Source: Mollicutes bacterium (GTDB lineage: Bacteria > Bacillota_I > Bacilli_A > Izemoplasmatales > Izemoplasmataceae). From it: 35,248 nucleotides of DNA. A program made the position numbers and the translations under genes. Numbering within the stretch: position 1 is the stretch's first letter; every line of letters starts with the position of its first letter. Location: the NCBI GenBank assembly GCA_003552275.1, contig PUKL01000146.1:1-35248 (forward strand). The letters run 5' to 3'. Shown here piece by piece: positions 7,904-16,504 of the stretch. The notes under the pieces were generated by a model that did no database searches, was not told where the DNA came from, and saw only the letters and a list, made by a program, of their open reading frames with translations.

Positions 7904-9028
7904 ATGCACATCAAAGTGAACAAGGACAGATTGCTCTATCATCTGCTTATCGCTCAAAAAGCTCTCTCCAGCAAAACGCCCAATCCGGCTTTGCAAGGAA
8001 TCAAGATCGATGTTGAAGGGAGCTCCCTCGCCATCACCACCAGCAATTCCGACATATCCATCAAAGTCTTGATGGAAGGAAACGGACTCGAGGTGGAAAA
8101 AGAAGGCTCCGTTCTTGTTCCCGGTAAGTACTTCATCGAGATCGTGAGAAAACTCGACGGACAAATGGTGTCTCTCACGGAAGGGGAAGACAACCTTCTC
8201 CGCATCGAAGCCGACCATTCCGACATCACCCTCAATCTCCTCGATCTCGAGGACTATCCCAACATCGTTTTCAAGAAACAGACGGATGTCATAGAGGTCA
8301 ACGTCCGGACATTGAAGACCATCATCCGGCAGACGGCTTTCGCCACATCGACCATTGAAAACAGACCCATCCTCACCGGTGTGAACTTCACCATAGACGG
8401 CGAACAACTGACAGGTGTCGCCACCGACAGTTATCGACTGAGCCAAAAGAAAATCCGGCTCGAGAACACCTACGACCCCATGAATGTCATCATCCCGGGA
8501 AAAAGCTTGGAAGAACTCATGAAGATCCTCGAAAACAACCAAGAGAATGTCAGGATACACTTCGACCAGAACCGTGTCCTGTTCGAATACGACAACGTGC
8601 TCTTCCTGTCGAGACTCCTCGAAGGGAGCTACCCCGAGACCGGGAAACTCATCCCCGAGGAATATCCCGTGCAAATCAAGTTCAATAAAGAACAACTCAT
8701 CACCGCCATCGAACGGGCGAGCCTCCTCTCGAGCCGGGACGGCAAGAACGCCATCGTGAAGCTCGACGTCCGCCAGGACAACGTGGTCGAGATCTCCTCG
8801 AACTCTCCCGAGATCGGCCGGGTGCTCGAAGAAGTCCATCCCGTGGACGAAATTGTCGGGTCCCCCTTGAAGATCGCCTTCAGTTCGAAATACATCCTCG
8901 AAGCTCTGCGGGTGTTCAACTCCAGTGAGGTCACCGTCAAGTTCACCGGAGAGATACGTCCTTTCGTTCTGACAGGCGAATACGACGAAGACATGTTACA
9001 ACTCGTTCTACCCGTGAAAACCGATTAG
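7904..9028 (+). CDS. dnaN: DNA polymerase III beta sliding clamp
   Basis: The clamp encircles DNA and tethers the replicative polymerase and repair proteins. At 374 residues it has the family's normal length for three repeated clamp domains (about 1-125, 126-245, 246-374). Recognisable stretches are KTPNPALQGIKIDV near the N-terminus, the domain 2 opening around TAFATSTIENRPILTGVNF, TDSYRLSQKK, and the C-terminal RPFVLTGEYDEDMLQLVLPV, which forms part of the peptide-binding pocket in the family. GAGGTGAG sets ATG 7904. It appears to be its own transcription unit: promoter at 7800-7808 and a strong terminator directly after the stop. Confidence 0.98.
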   Translation: MHIKVNKDRLLYHLLIAQKALSSKTPNPALQGIKIDVEGSSLAITTSNSDISIKVLMEGNGLEVEKEGSVLVPGKYFIEIVRKLDGQMVSLTEGEDNLLRIEADHSDITLNLLDLEDYPNIVFKKQTDVIEVNVRTLKTIIRQTAFATSTIENRPILTGVNFTIDGEQLTGVATDSYRLSQKKIRLENTYDPMNVIIPGKSLEELMKILENNQENVRIHFDQNRVLFEYDNVLFLSRLLEGSYPETGKLIPEEYPVQIKFNKEQLITAIERASLLSSRDGKNAIVKLDVRQDNVVEISSNSPEIGRVLEEVHPVDEIVGSPLKIAFSSKYILEALRVFNSSEVTVKFTGEIRPFVLTGEYDEDMLQLVLPVKTD

Positions 9029-9033
9029 AAAGC

Positions 9034-9062
9034 AAAAAAACCACGAATCGTGGTTTTTTTTT
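9034..9062 (+). terminator. Intrinsic terminator after dnaN
   Basis: AAAAACCACG (about 9036-9045) pairs with CGTGGTTTTT around the loop AAT and continues into a run of nine T. A-rich on its other side, so it could work in both directions. It separates dnaN from the yaaA-recF-gyrBA unit. Confidence 0.9.
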
Positions 9063-9083
9063 GCGTTGATGGGCGGGCGGACC

Positions 9084-9112
9084 TTCTTTTCTCTCTAGAT
9101 TTATGATATAAT
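9084..9112 (+). promoter_or_regulatory. Promoter of yaaA-recF-gyrB-gyrA, extended -10
   Basis: TGATATAAT (9104-9112) is a perfect extended -10; 17 bases upstream TTCTTT (9084-9089) is only a poor -35. It stands directly after the dnaN terminator and 45 bases before yaaA. Confidence 0.6.
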
Positions 9113-9157
9113 ATATAAAGAAGTATATATGAAAGAAAACGAGGAAGTGTGCCGACG

Positions 9158-9379
9158 ATGGAGAAGATTTCGATCACGACCGAACACATCACGCTGGGAC
9201 AGTTTTTGAAGTATGTCAATCATGTGAGCACCGGCGGCGAAGCCAAAGTTTTCCTTGCGGAAGGCAAAGTCCGTGTGGACGGTGAAAGAGAGACTCGCCG
9301 CGGTAGGAAACTGTATCCCGGCTCGGTGGTGGAAATCGATCCCGGAGGGAAATACGAGATTGTCGACAAGCAGGATTGA
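9158..9379 (+). CDS. yaaA: S4-domain RNA-binding protein YaaA
   Basis: A 73-residue S4-like protein of the kind found between dnaN and recF in many Bacillota. The S4 core is clear: ITLGQFLKYVNHVSTGGEAK, then VFLAEGKVRVDGERETRRGRKLYPGSVVEI, the RNA-binding fold of ribosomal protein S4. Its target is not known; a role in ribosome assembly has been suggested for relatives. A GTG at 9149 is in frame, but the AGGAAG at 9142-9147 is too close to it and suits ATG 9158. Its end overlaps the recF start by 20 bases, which suggests translational coupling. Confidence 0.88.
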   Translation: MEKISITTEHITLGQFLKYVNHVSTGGEAKVFLAEGKVRVDGERETRRGRKLYPGSVVEIDPGGKYEIVDKQD

Positions 9380-10475
9380 GACCCTCGCACTGAGGAATTT
9401 CCGTCTGTACCACAACCTCGAAATGGAATGTGACCCCTCCATGAATGTCATCGTCGGCGAGAACGGCCAAGGAAAGACGACCATCCTCGAGGCCATCCAT
9501 GTCCTCGGACTCGCCAAATCGCACCGGACACCACTCGATGCCCCCTTGATCCGGGAGGGGGAATCGTTCGCCAAGGCAGAGGCACGATGTGATCTCGCCG
9601 GAAGGCGTGAACGACTGGAAGTCATCATCTCCGAACAAGGCAAAAGGATCCGCAGGAACGATATCGAACACGCTCGTCTCTCCGACCACATAGGGCATTT
9701 GAACGTCGTCATGTTCGCACCTGAAGACATCGGGCTTGTCAAAGGTTCGCCGGCGGAACGCCGCCGTTTTCTTGACCAGGGGATTTCCCAATATGATCGG
9801 CGGCACGTCCGCCATCTCGCCCGCTATCGGAAGTTGCTCAAAGAGAGGAACGAGTATCTCAAGAGTCTGGCCAAGAAGCGAGAGGGACCGGATTCACTTT
9901 TGGAAGTGTTGGGAGAACAGCTTGGCCATTACGCCAAGAAGATCATCGCCGCCCGGCGGGAGTTCATCGATGAACTCGGCGCTCTTGCCGGGTCGATATA
10001 TGCCGAGATGAACAACGAAGACCGGGTGGATCTCCGCTATGAACCTTCCGTGGATGCGGAAGGTTTTGCAGAGGCCTTGCGACGGAAACGGGGTTTCGAC
10101 ATTCTGACCGGTTCAACGTCGATCGGGCCCCACCGGGACGATTGCGGCTTCTATGCGGGAAAAACCGATTTCAGGACGAAAGGTTCGCAGGGTCAATTCA
10201 GGATGCTGGCTTTGGCGCTCAAACTCGCGGTGTTCAAAATCATACGGGACAAACGGGGTATCACACCCGTCATCCTGCTCGACGATGTTTTCAGCGAACT
10301 GGACGAACCACGACAGAAGAAACTGCTTCGACTTCTCGACGAAGACGGCCAGGTGTTCATCACCACCACCCGCGAAGGGGCCGTGCATCCGGAGAGTCTG
10401 AAGCGAGGAAGATTGTTCAAGATACATGCCGGCACAATAGAAGGAGTGAACAACTATGGACCAAGACAGGAATGA
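9360..10475 (+). CDS. recF: DNA replication and repair protein RecF
   Basis: RecF is an SMC-like ATPase that, with RecO and RecR, loads RecA at gapped DNA. Seen: Walker A GENGQGKTT in the first 40 residues after the RNFRLYHN strand, the signature region GSQGQFRMLALALKLA, the LTGSTSIGPHRDD motif and Walker B VILLDDVFSELD. The open frame extends upstream to 9255, but no ATG or GTG fits; TTG 9360 follows GGAGGG (9344-9349), and gives 371 residues, the family's usual size. It lies inside the end of yaaA, and its own end overlaps gyrB by 20 bases. recR is encoded at 34137. Confidence 0.95.
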   Translation: MSTSRIETLALRNFRLYHNLEMECDPSMNVIVGENGQGKTTILEAIHVLGLAKSHRTPLDAPLIREGESFAKAEARCDLAGRRERLEVIISEQGKRIRRNDIEHARLSDHIGHLNVVMFAPEDIGLVKGSPAERRRFLDQGISQYDRRHVRHLARYRKLLKERNEYLKSLAKKREGPDSLLEVLGEQLGHYAKKIIAARREFIDELGALAGSIYAEMNNEDRVDLRYEPSVDAEGFAEALRRKRGFDILTGSTSIGPHRDDCGFYAGKTDFRTKGSQGQFRMLALALKLAVFKIIRDKRGITPVILLDDVFSELDEPRQKKLLRLLDEDGQVFITTTREGAVHPESLKRGRLFKIHAGTIEGVNNYGPRQE

Positions 10476-12372
10476 TTACGGTAACTACGATTCACGGAAC
10501 ATCCAGATTCTCGAAGGACTGGAGGCCGTCAAGAAACGCCCGGGGATGTTCATCGGCTCCACGGGACCCAGAGGCCTCCATCATCTGGTATGGGAGATAG
10601 TCGATAATGCGGTCGACGAAGCCTTGGCGGGCTATGCCAGTTCTGTCGATGTGAACATCCTGGAAGACGATATCATCGAAGTCACCGACGACGGAAGGGG
10701 AATTCCCGTCGACATCCACCCCAAAAGCGGCCTACCCGCCGTCGAGACCATCCTCACAACGCTGCACGCGGGAGGCAAGTTCGACGACAAGACCTACAAG
10801 GTCTCCGGAGGTTTGCACGGGGTCGGTGCCAGTGTCGTCAATGCCTTGAGCGAGTGGCTGGAAGTGGAGATCCATCGCGACGGCGTCGAGTATTTCCAAC
10901 GCTATGAAAGAGGAATCACCCAATGTCCCCTGCAGGAAAGGGGATCGACGGACAAGACCGGAACGAAAATCACGTTCAAGGCGGATGCCGATGTCTTCCA
11001 GGAGACGACGAGCTATGATTTCGAAATCCTGAGACTGCGCATCCAACAGATGGCCTTCTTGAACAAGGGCATCACGTTCACACTGAACGATCTCCGTACG
11101 GAAGAAGGCGAGAGCGTATCGTACCATTATGACGGCGGCATCAAAGAGTATGTCGAATACCTGAACAAGAACAAGGAAGCCCTCCATGAAGAGGTCATCT
11201 ATACCGAAAACAAGGTGGAGGGCATCATCGTCGAGATCGCCTTGCAATACAACAATTCATTCAGCCAGAACATCTTCCCCTTCGCCAACAACATCCACAA
11301 CATCGAAGGAGGGACCCACGAGGAAGGGTTCAAGATGACCTTGACACGCATCTTGAACAACTACGGCCGAGAACAGAACCTCTTCCGCAAAGACGAGTCC
11401 CTGCTCGGCGAAGACACCCGGGAAGGTCTGACGGCCATCATCAGCGTGAAACACCCCGACCCGCAGTTCGAGGGGCAGACCAAAGCAAAACTTGGCAACA
11501 CCGAAGTCCGCCGGGCCGTGGCCCAGACACTTTCCGAAGGTTTGGAACGCCATCTCCTCGAGAACCCCAATGACGCCAAAATCATCGTCGAGAAGGCTCT
11601 GCTCGCGTCCCGGGCCCGGATCGCCGCCAAAAAAGCGCGGGAAGCGACAAGGCGGAAGAGTCCGCTCGACGGACTCGGGTTCGCATCGAAGCTTGCGGAT
11701 TGTCGGGAGAAAGACCCTGTGAAGGCCGAACTCTACATCGTGGAGGGGGATTCCGCCGGCGGAAGCGCCAAACAGGGACGCGATTCGGGATTCCAGGCGA
11801 TCCTACCCTTGCGCGGCAAGGTCCTGAATGTCGAAAAAGCGCGGATGGACAAGATCGTGGCCAACAAGGAGATCATCTCCATGATCCAGGCCTTCGGCAC
11901 CGGCATCGGGGACGAATTCAATCCCGATCTGGTCCGTTATCACAAGATCGTCATCATGACGGACGCCGATGTGGACGGTGCTCATATCCGCACCCTCCTT
12001 CTGACGTTCCTCTTCCGACATATGCGACCGTTGATCGAGAGGGGCTATGTCTACATCGCCCAACCGCCTCTGTACAAAATACAAGTGGGCAAACAGATCG
12101 ATTATGCATTCACGGAGCGGGAGATGGAAGAAAAAGTCCGCGCGCTGCCCAAAAGGGCATCCGTCCAAAGATACAAGGGTCTCGGCGAGATGAACCCCGA
12201 ACAACTCTGGGAAACGACGATGGACCCCGAAAACCGCACACTTTTGAAAGTCACCTTGGATGACGCCCTCGAAGCCAACCGCCTCTTCAGCATGCTCATG
12301 GGCGACGATGTCTCCCAGCGTCGTGATTTCATCGAGAAGAACGCCGAATACGTCAAGAACCTGGATATTTAG
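10456..12372 (+). CDS. gyrB: DNA gyrase subunit B
   Basis: GyrB supplies the ATPase and part of the cleavage site of gyrase, which adds negative supercoils. The 638 residues show the GHKL ATPase (E47 and N51 in EIVDNAVDEAL, DDGRGIP at 78-84, GGLHGVGASVVNALS), a transducer domain, and the TOPRIM domain with EGDSAGGSAKQGR from E430 and DADVDG at 503-508, followed by the YKGLGEMNPEQLWETTMDP tail. ATG 10456 has AAGGAG nine bases upstream, inside recF. gyrA follows after 12 bases. Confidence 0.99.
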   Translation: MDQDRNDYGNYDSRNIQILEGLEAVKKRPGMFIGSTGPRGLHHLVWEIVDNAVDEALAGYASSVDVNILEDDIIEVTDDGRGIPVDIHPKSGLPAVETILTTLHAGGKFDDKTYKVSGGLHGVGASVVNALSEWLEVEIHRDGVEYFQRYERGITQCPLQERGSTDKTGTKITFKADADVFQETTSYDFEILRLRIQQMAFLNKGITFTLNDLRTEEGESVSYHYDGGIKEYVEYLNKNKEALHEEVIYTENKVEGIIVEIALQYNNSFSQNIFPFANNIHNIEGGTHEEGFKMTLTRILNNYGREQNLFRKDESLLGEDTREGLTAIISVKHPDPQFEGQTKAKLGNTEVRRAVAQTLSEGLERHLLENPNDAKIIVEKALLASRARIAAKKAREATRRKSPLDGLGFASKLADCREKDPVKAELYIVEGDSAGGSAKQGRDSGFQAILPLRGKVLNVEKARMDKIVANKEIISMIQAFGTGIGDEFNPDLVRYHKIVIMTDADVDGAHIRTLLLTFLFRHMRPLIERGYVYIAQPPLYKIQVGKQIDYAFTEREMEEKVRALPKRASVQRYKGLGEMNPEQLWETTMDPENRTLLKVTLDDALEANRLFSMLMGDDVSQRRDFIEKNAEYVKNLDI

Positions 12373-12384
12373 GAGCAGATAGCC

Positions 12385-14871
12385 ATGGATGCAATGAAGC
12401 CGAACAATTTCGACAAAATCAACAACATCAACATCAACCAAGAGATGAAGAACTCCTTCATGGACTATGCGATGAGCGTCATCGTCTCCCGGGCCCTCCC
12501 CGATGTACGTGACGGCATGAAACCGGTCCATAGACGGATTCTCTACGGCATGGACGAACTGGGTGTCCATCCGGACAAATCCTACAAGAAATCGGCCCGG
12601 ATCGTCGGGGATGTCATGGGTAAATACCACCCGCACGGCGATACGGCGATCTATGACGCCATGGTCCGCATGTCCCAGCCTTTCAGCTATCGCTATCCTT
12701 TGGTCGACGGCCACGGTAATTTCGGTTCCATCGATGGTGACGGCGCGGCGGCCATGCGTTACACCGAGGCCAGGATGGGCAAGATCTCCGTCGAGATGTT
12801 GAAGGATATCAAGAAGGACACCGTACGGTTCGAAGAGAACTATGACGGCACCGAGAGAGAGCCTTCGGTCCTTCCGGCGAAGTTCCCCAACCTCCTCGTG
12901 AACGGATCGACCGGGATCGCGGTCGGCATGGCGACGAACATCCCGCCCCACAATCTCAATGAAGTCGTGGATGGCGTTCTCGCCTATATGGACGATTCCG
13001 ACATCGAGCTAGACGACCTCATGAGCATCATCAAGGGCCCCGATTTCCCCACCGGGGGGACCATCATGGGTCTATCCGGCCTGCGCCAGGCTTACGAGAC
13101 GGGCAGCGGTTCTTTCAAGGTGCGCGCCCGGGCGGATATCACCGGGTCCCAAAGCGGTAAGCAGACGATCACGGTGACCGAGATCCCCTACATGGTCAAC
13201 AAGACCAGACTCATCGAGAAGATCGCCGAACTCGCCAAAGAGAAGCGGATCGAAGGCATCACCGACCTTCGAGACGAATCGAACCGCGAGGGAATCAAGA
13301 TCATCATCGAACTCCGCAAGGGCGTGAATGCCGAGGTCACCTTGAACAACCTCTACAAGCACACCCCCCTGCAGACCTCTTTCGGGGTGAACATGCTGGC
13401 CCTCGTGGATGGGAAGCCCGAAGTCCTCTCCCTGAAGGACGCCATCCGGCACTATCTTCTCCACCAGATCGAGGTTCTCACCAAGAAGACGACCTACGAT
13501 CTCGAAAAGGCCTTGGCCCGCGCCCATATTCTTGAAGGCCTGCTCAAGGCCCTCGCCGACATCGATGCCGTCATCGAGGTCATCAAGAATGCCTATGATG
13601 ATGCCGACCAGCAACTCATCGACAAGTTCGGCCTCTCCGCCGAACAAGCCCAGGCCATTCTCGAGATGCGACTCAGGAAGCTTTCCGGACTCGAACGCGA
13701 GAAGATCGGCGAGGAACTCGAAAACCTGAAACAGAACATCGAAGAGTTCCGGGCCATCCTCGCGAGCGAAGACAAACAAAGAGAGGTCATCCGCGAAGAG
13801 CTTCTCAGTCTGAAAGAACGCTACGGCGACGAGAGACGCACGGAGATCTCCCTCGCGATCGATCTGGAACTCGAGGACGAGGACCTCATCCCCCGCGAAG
13901 ATGTGATCGTCACCATCACCCAAGCCGGCTACTGCAAGCGCATGTCGGTCGAGAGCTATCGGACCCAGCATCGCGGTGGAAAAGGCATGACGGGAATCAA
14001 GATGCATGAAGATGACGCCGTGGAGCACATCCTCTACACCTCCACCCATGATTGGTTGCTCTTTTTCACCAACCACGGTCGCGTGTACAAGATCAAAGGG
14101 TACAGGATCCCCGTGTTCGGACGCACATCGAAAGGGCTTCCCCTCGTGAACCTGCTCGAGTTGGAAAAAGGGGAGCATCTGCAAGCCGTGACTCCCATCA
14201 AGGATTTCCAACGGCCTGAGTATCTCTTCTTCATCACGAAGAGGGGACTGGTCAAACGGACCCCCGTCGAAGATTTCCAAAACATCCGCACGACGGGCAT
14301 CAGGGCGATCAATCTCCGGGATGACGACGAGCTGCTCGACGTCAAGCTCACCCGCGGAGACATGGATATCATCATCGGAGCTTCGAACGGGAAGGCCATC
14401 CGCTTCAATGAAGAGACCGTCCGTCCGATGGGACGCGTCGCCACGGGCGTACTCGGAATCCGTCTCGCCGATCATGAGGCGGTTGTCGGGGCGGCGATGG
14501 TCGACGAGGACCGCAAAGAGATCCTCATCGTCACGGAGAAAGGCTACGGGAAACGGACACGGATCAGCGAATACAGAAGTCAGAACCGCGGTGGTAAAGG
14601 TGTGAAGACATTGAACATCACCGACAAGAACGGACCCCTGCAGAAACTTCGCGGAGTCCGGGGCGACGAGGATGCCATCCTCTTCTCCGACCGGGGCACG
14701 ATGATTCGGATGCCCGTCAACCAGATATCCTGCAGCTCGCGGGTGACCCAGGGAGTGCGGCTCATGCGCCTCGACGAGGCCCATACCGTCGCCAACATCG
14801 CTATCGTTCCGCCCCAGGACGAAGACGGGGCCGAGGCGGAGATTCTCGATACGGCCCCCATAGAAAAATGA
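12385..14871 (+). CDS. gyrA: DNA gyrase subunit A
   Basis: GyrA carries the DNA cleavage-reunion tyrosine and the wrapping domain of gyrase. In 828 residues: the winged-helix/breakage domain with HPHGDTAIYD, catalytic Tyr126 in AAMRYTEAR, a coiled-coil tower region, and a C-terminal beta-pinwheel with GyrA boxes of the form QHRGGKG and QNRGGKG (canonical QRRGGKG), which supports gyrase rather than topoisomerase IV. The positions matching E. coli Ser83 and Asp87 are Thr87 and Asp91. ATG 12385 has TAGGAG (12370-12375), partly the gyrB stop, as ribosome site. Other in-frame ATGs follow closely. No clear terminator follows; the next promoter starts 63 bases later. Confidence 0.99.
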   Translation: MDAMKPNNFDKINNININQEMKNSFMDYAMSVIVSRALPDVRDGMKPVHRRILYGMDELGVHPDKSYKKSARIVGDVMGKYHPHGDTAIYDAMVRMSQPFSYRYPLVDGHGNFGSIDGDGAAAMRYTEARMGKISVEMLKDIKKDTVRFEENYDGTEREPSVLPAKFPNLLVNGSTGIAVGMATNIPPHNLNEVVDGVLAYMDDSDIELDDLMSIIKGPDFPTGGTIMGLSGLRQAYETGSGSFKVRARADITGSQSGKQTITVTEIPYMVNKTRLIEKIAELAKEKRIEGITDLRDESNREGIKIIIELRKGVNAEVTLNNLYKHTPLQTSFGVNMLALVDGKPEVLSLKDAIRHYLLHQIEVLTKKTTYDLEKALARAHILEGLLKALADIDAVIEVIKNAYDDADQQLIDKFGLSAEQAQAILEMRLRKLSGLEREKIGEELENLKQNIEEFRAILASEDKQREVIREELLSLKERYGDERRTEISLAIDLELEDEDLIPREDVIVTITQAGYCKRMSVESYRTQHRGGKGMTGIKMHEDDAVEHILYTSTHDWLLFFTNHGRVYKIKGYRIPVFGRTSKGLPLVNLLELEKGEHLQAVTPIKDFQRPEYLFFITKRGLVKRTPVEDFQNIRTTGIRAINLRDDDELLDVKLTRGDMDIIIGASNGKAIRFNEETVRPMGRVATGVLGIRLADHEAVVGAAMVDEDRKEILIVTEKGYGKRTRISEYRSQNRGGKGVKTLNITDKNGPLQKLRGVRGDEDAILFSDRGTMIRMPVNQISCSSRVTQGVRLMRLDEAHTVANIAIVPPQDEDGAEAEILDTAPIEK

Positions 14872-14934
14872 AACCCCACCCTTGATCGGTACGACAAAAA
14901 GCCGAAAACGGACAAAAGAGCACCGTGACATTGA

Positions 14935-14963
14935 TTGACAACACCGGGGGAGTTTGCTAAAAT
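14935..14963 (+). promoter_or_regulatory. Promoter of the serS T-box transcript
   Basis: TTGACA (14935-14940) and TAAAAT (14958-14963) are 17 bases apart. The transcript would start near 14970, just before the T-box stem I. Confidence 0.85.
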
Positions 14964-14969
14964 CCAAGT

Positions 14970-15187
14970 ATCAAAGCTTTGATGAGGCGAAGTAGCCTCC
15001 ATGCGCACTCGAAGAGAGCCGGTGGTGCTGGGAACCGGTAGTGTGTCGGGGCGAAATCCACCTCGGAGCGGAAGAAAAACTTCCCGGTCCCGGCCGTTAC
15101 ACCGGTTAGAGCGGGCGCGCAAGCGCCAACTAGGGTGGCAACACGGGTGATACACACTCGTCCCTGTCAAAGGGACGGGTGTTTTTT
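14970..15187 (+). ncRNA. T-box riboswitch, serine-specific, controlling serS-pepA
   Basis: A T-box leader reads the charging of a specific tRNA: uncharged tRNA stabilises an antiterminator. Seen here: a long stem I region with the AGAGAG element, a specifier loop in which GAAA-TCC-ACC presents the serine codon TCC at 15057-15059, the T-box AGGGTGGCAACACGG (15132-15146) and a terminator whose 11-base stem (15155-15165 with 15171-15181) is followed by six T. The variable base after TGG is C, which pairs with the G73 discriminator usual for tRNA-Ser. The 348 bases between gyrA and serS hold this and nothing else seen. Confidence 0.93.
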
Positions 15188-15219
15188 CTTTCAATACCAA
15201 GGACGAAGGAGGAAATGAC

Positions 15220-16494
15220 ATGCTTGATATGAAAAGATTGCGAGATGACCTGGACGATATTGTCGAACGATTGAACAAGCGCGGTGAAGACCACGGACAT
15301 CTGAAAGACATCGTCAAGAAAGACGCGAGACGCCGAGAACTGCTGCAGGAGATCGAAGCTCTCAAGGCGAGAAGGAACGAAATCAGCAAGAACATCGGCA
15401 GCTACAAGCGCGAGGGGAAGGATGTCGCGCCTTTGTTGGAAGAGGTCGAGAAGGACAAACAGCGGATCACCGACATGGAAGACGAGCTCAAGGGTATCGA
15501 ACAAGAAATCAAAGACACCATGCTCCGGATTCCGAACGTGCCGCACGAAGGGATCCCTGTCGGCAAGGACGACACCGAGAATGTCGAGTTACGGAAAGTC
15601 GGTAGGCTCCCCACCTTCACTTTCGAGCCGAAACCGCATTGGGAAGTGGCGAGGAACCTCGATATTCTCGATTTTGAACGGGCGGCGAAAATCTCGGCCA
15701 GCCGCTTTGTCATCTACAAGGGGTTGGGGGCCAGGCTCGAACGCGCCCTGATCAACTTCATGATCGATCTCCACGCCGAAGAGCACGGCTACAAGGAAGT
15801 CTTGCTCCCCTACATCGTGAACGAGGCGGCGATGACGGCGACGGGACAGCTCCCCAAATTCAAAGACGACGCCTTCAAGCTCACCGACGAACGGGGACTC
15901 TATCTCAATCCGACGGCCGAGGTCCCCGGCATCAACATGCACCGTGACGAGATTCTCGCGGCCGCCGACCTTCCCATCAACTATGTCGCTTTCACGACGG
16001 CTTTCCGACAGGAAATCGGCAGCGCCGGCAGAGACACCCGCGGCATCATCCGCCAACACCAGTTCAACAAGGTCGAACTCATCAAATTCACGACACCGGA
16101 AACATCTTATGACGAACTCGAGAACATGCTCCGACACAGCGAAAAAGTCCTGCAGAGACTCGATCTGCCCTATCGCGTCGTCGAGATTTGTTCAGGGGAT
16201 CTCGGCTTCGCCATGGCGAAGACATATGACATCGAGGTCTATGTCCCGTCCTACGGCGGGTATCGTGAAATCGGCAGCATCTCCAACGCCGAAGATTTCC
16301 AAGCCCGTCGCGGCGGAATCCGTTTCCGCAGAGACAAGAACGCCAAACCGGAATATGCCCACACCCTGAACGGATCGGGCCTCGCCGTCGGCAGGACGGT
16401 CGTCGCGATCCTCGAAAACAATCAACAAGAGGACGGTAGCGTCGTGGTACCCGAAGCGCTTCGCCCCTATATCGGTACCGATATCATAAAATAG
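15220..16494 (+). CDS. serS: Seryl-tRNA synthetase
   Basis: SerRS charges tRNA-Ser with serine. The 424 residues contain an N-terminal antiparallel coiled coil (about 30-105) that grips the long variable arm of tRNA-Ser, then a class II catalytic core: TAEVPGINMHRDEIL, the motif 2 segment FRQEIGSAGRDTRGIIRQHQ, EICSGDLGF-type active-site region and motif 3 NGSGLAVGRTVVAILEN near the C-terminus. Length is normal for bacteria. AGGAGG (15207-15212) sets ATG 15220. Expression is under the serine T-box. pepA follows after 10 bases and shares the transcript. Confidence 0.98.
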   Translation: MLDMKRLRDDLDDIVERLNKRGEDHGHLKDIVKKDARRRELLQEIEALKARRNEISKNIGSYKREGKDVAPLLEEVEKDKQRITDMEDELKGIEQEIKDTMLRIPNVPHEGIPVGKDDTENVELRKVGRLPTFTFEPKPHWEVARNLDILDFERAAKISASRFVIYKGLGARLERALINFMIDLHAEEHGYKEVLLPYIVNEAAMTATGQLPKFKDDAFKLTDERGLYLNPTAEVPGINMHRDEILAAADLPINYVAFTTAFRQEIGSAGRDTRGIIRQHQFNKVELIKFTTPETSYDELENMLRHSEKVLQRLDLPYRVVEICSGDLGFAMAKTYDIEVYVPSYGGYREIGSISNAEDFQARRGGIRFRRDKNAKPEYAHTLNGSGLAVGRTVVAILENNQQEDGSVVVPEALRPYIGTDIIK

Positions 16495-16504
16495 GAGGGA
16501 TTCG

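Noticed and set aside
13072..14967. 631-residue open frame antisense to gyrA
   Set aside because: It mirrors gyrA codon by codon; high GC and biased third positions leave long stop-free antisense frames. It lacks a ribosome site and any family motif. The same applies to long frames opposite dnaA (6570-7877), dnaN (7715-8839), gyrB (11803-12951) and asnS (25894-26919).
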